From: Diploptera punctata
Lineage: Eukaryota > Arthropoda > Insecta > Blattodea > Blaberidae
NCBI GenBank assembly: GCA_030220185.1
Contig: JASPKZ010001250.1
Coordinates: forward strand, 1 to 64,000
Direction of reading: 5' to 3'
DNA: 64,000 nucleotides
The notes below the pieces were generated by a model. That model was not told where the DNA came from. It did no database searches and saw only the letters and a program-made list of their open reading frames with translations. Below are positions 62,866 to 64,000 of this stretch, one piece after another. Numbering within the stretch: position 1 is the stretch's first letter; every line of letters begins with the position of its first letter. The translations under genes were made by a program, and so were the position numbers.

Positions 62866-63774
62866 CTGTAAAATGAACTGAAGATTTTATTAATGTTGAT
62901 ATTATTATTATTTATTATTTTTGTTATTATTTAATAAGGGAAAGCACTAAAAAATGACCAATGGATTCTAACGAAACTGTTATCAGTCCTAGCAGTTATG
63001 CCACCTTTAAACATGAGGTCACAACTCCATAACTTTCGTGTAATTAACTAATTTAATAGGTTTTTATTAAACACAATGTGTACATTTTGAGTTTTCACCA
63101 GTCCTTTCTAATTGTGATGAGAGGCTGAGTTCTGCTTTTGCATTTCATTAGGTGGTACTTGGAGCATGGCTCGTCGTAAAGCTTACATCTGCATTCCTCC
63201 TTGGAATTAACTAATTAATTACGATTTAATTTGGGCAAGGCCTGATATCCAGTCTTGGTTGGAAAATATCATTCTGCATTCATTATCCAAGTCTACTTTC
63301 GTAGAGCAGTCAGTAGAGCGTTTAGCTGGGAGAATGAAGACTTGGGTTTGATAACTACTTCCGACTATTTTTTTTAATAATCAGTTATTAATCTTGGTAA
63401 TTATTGTTGTCATATGAATTAATTGTAAAATTGTATTGATATTTTTCTTTTTGTGTACTTATATTAATTAAATAATTTTCCAAGTTGTGAGCAGAGAAGT
63501 AGCATTCACAGTCATGTCTTATCTCTCTATTAAATTGTGGGGTTCTCTGTTAAAGTGGATATCTTTTTCTTTTTTTTTCCAAATGCCCCAGGTTGTCATT
63601 TCGACATTTCTGGTGTTCTCTCCTGGCATGGCGTATTTGTGACCTACTTCTGAGGTTGGGGCACCTGGAAGGTAGGATTTTGCTGCCCTGATGATATGTG
63701 AGTTGATGAGGTGATACAGATGTGCCAGGAAAGATCTTAAACTAAACTTAAACTAATTAGGGGAATATGATATT
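62866..63774. other. intron with SINE traces
   Basis: Traces at 63300-63370 (tagagcgtttagctgggaga; a tRNA-like fragment) and 63575-63690 (reverse of the body seen at 39300-39380). No exon recognised. Confidence 0.4.
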
Positions 63775-63945
63775 GATAATGATGGCCAGATAATGTTCGG
63801 GGACCGTTTGGGCTTTGAAGTTTCCTAACATTTATCTTACATGTGAGGAAAACCCCCCGAAAAAACCTCACCCAGGAAACTTGTCCCAACCTGGGCCCGC
63901 TGTGTGACAAGGCAGCATGCTACCTTGAGACCACAGTTGTGGATA
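63775..63945 (-). repeat. SINE family R4, inverted copy
   Basis: Reverse of 60368-60530: ccaacctgggcccgctgtgt and aaggcagcatgctaccttga mark the tRNA head on the minus strand. Confidence 0.8.
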
Positions 63946-64000
63946 AGTGGATATCTAGCAATAAGTAACATTTGAATTGTTTTCATTAACAAACAAAGGC

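Noticed and set aside
63120..63220. Possible further MAP3K4 exon near catttcattag / gtggtacttgg
   Set aside because: Downstream reading shows no MEKK4 resemblance and no donor in phase; probably intron.

Overview
The window is AT-rich animal DNA and almost certainly insect. The likely source is a large, repeat-laden genome such as a polyneopteran (cockroach, termite, stick insect or orthopteran). That placement is an inference from gene structure and repeat content and could not be checked by search. Real coding sequence is scarce: eight exons on the + strand, about 1.6 kb in 64 kb, belong to one gene that runs in and out of the window. Their products, joined in phase, match the non-catalytic N-terminal region of MAP3K4/MEKK4 (Drosophila Mekk1), the MAP kinase kinase kinase of stress-activated p38/JNK signalling. 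The exons are 7816-7934, 17209-17390, 26211-26402, 41650-41810, 46490-46851, 48491-48693, 52960-53202 and 59928-60087. The start codon and the kinase domain lie outside. Exon phases agree throughout, provided one 1-nt frameshift (GGG at 46760-46762) is treated as a sequence error or a real lesion.

The seven complete introns (1.6 to 15.2 kb) are packed with mobile elements. The dominant class is Penelope-like elements (PLEs), roughly 35 loci in several families, here called alpha, beta, gamma, delta, epsilon and others. Some keep reverse transcriptase (33126-33662, with SMGNPLSP and YVDD) and GIY-YIG endonuclease coding (36750-37060). Most are short hairpins made of two head-to-head copies of the 3' end. 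Target-site duplications of 8-18 bp can be read at many of them.

The most interesting signal is inside those PLE ends. Nearly every family carries a type-I hammerhead ribozyme with a minimal palindromic helix III. Examples: a canonical one at 42345-42390 (-), others at 25299-25447, 32685-32727, 34450-34492 and 43241-43287. The beta family has UUGANAA in place of CUGANGA, so the core C3-G8 pair is replaced by U3-A8. Almost all copies share an extra U after A9, a splice-donor-like GAGGTRAG box downstream, and a related terminal motif.

Other content: palindromic tRNA-derived SINEs that inserted as whole inverted repeats (54635-55298, 56441-56578); a dimeric SINE (24344-24951); a LINE interrupted by a piggyBac relic, a Harbinger-type MITE and a DD41D mariner-like element (10636-15925); other LINE 3' ends; a mariner relic (3935-5010); a tandem duplication (19490-21694) whose breakpoint is at the loop of a PLE hairpin; a possible Helitron end; and microsatellites. 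No genuine tRNA, rRNA, CRISPR or bacterial-style gene was found.
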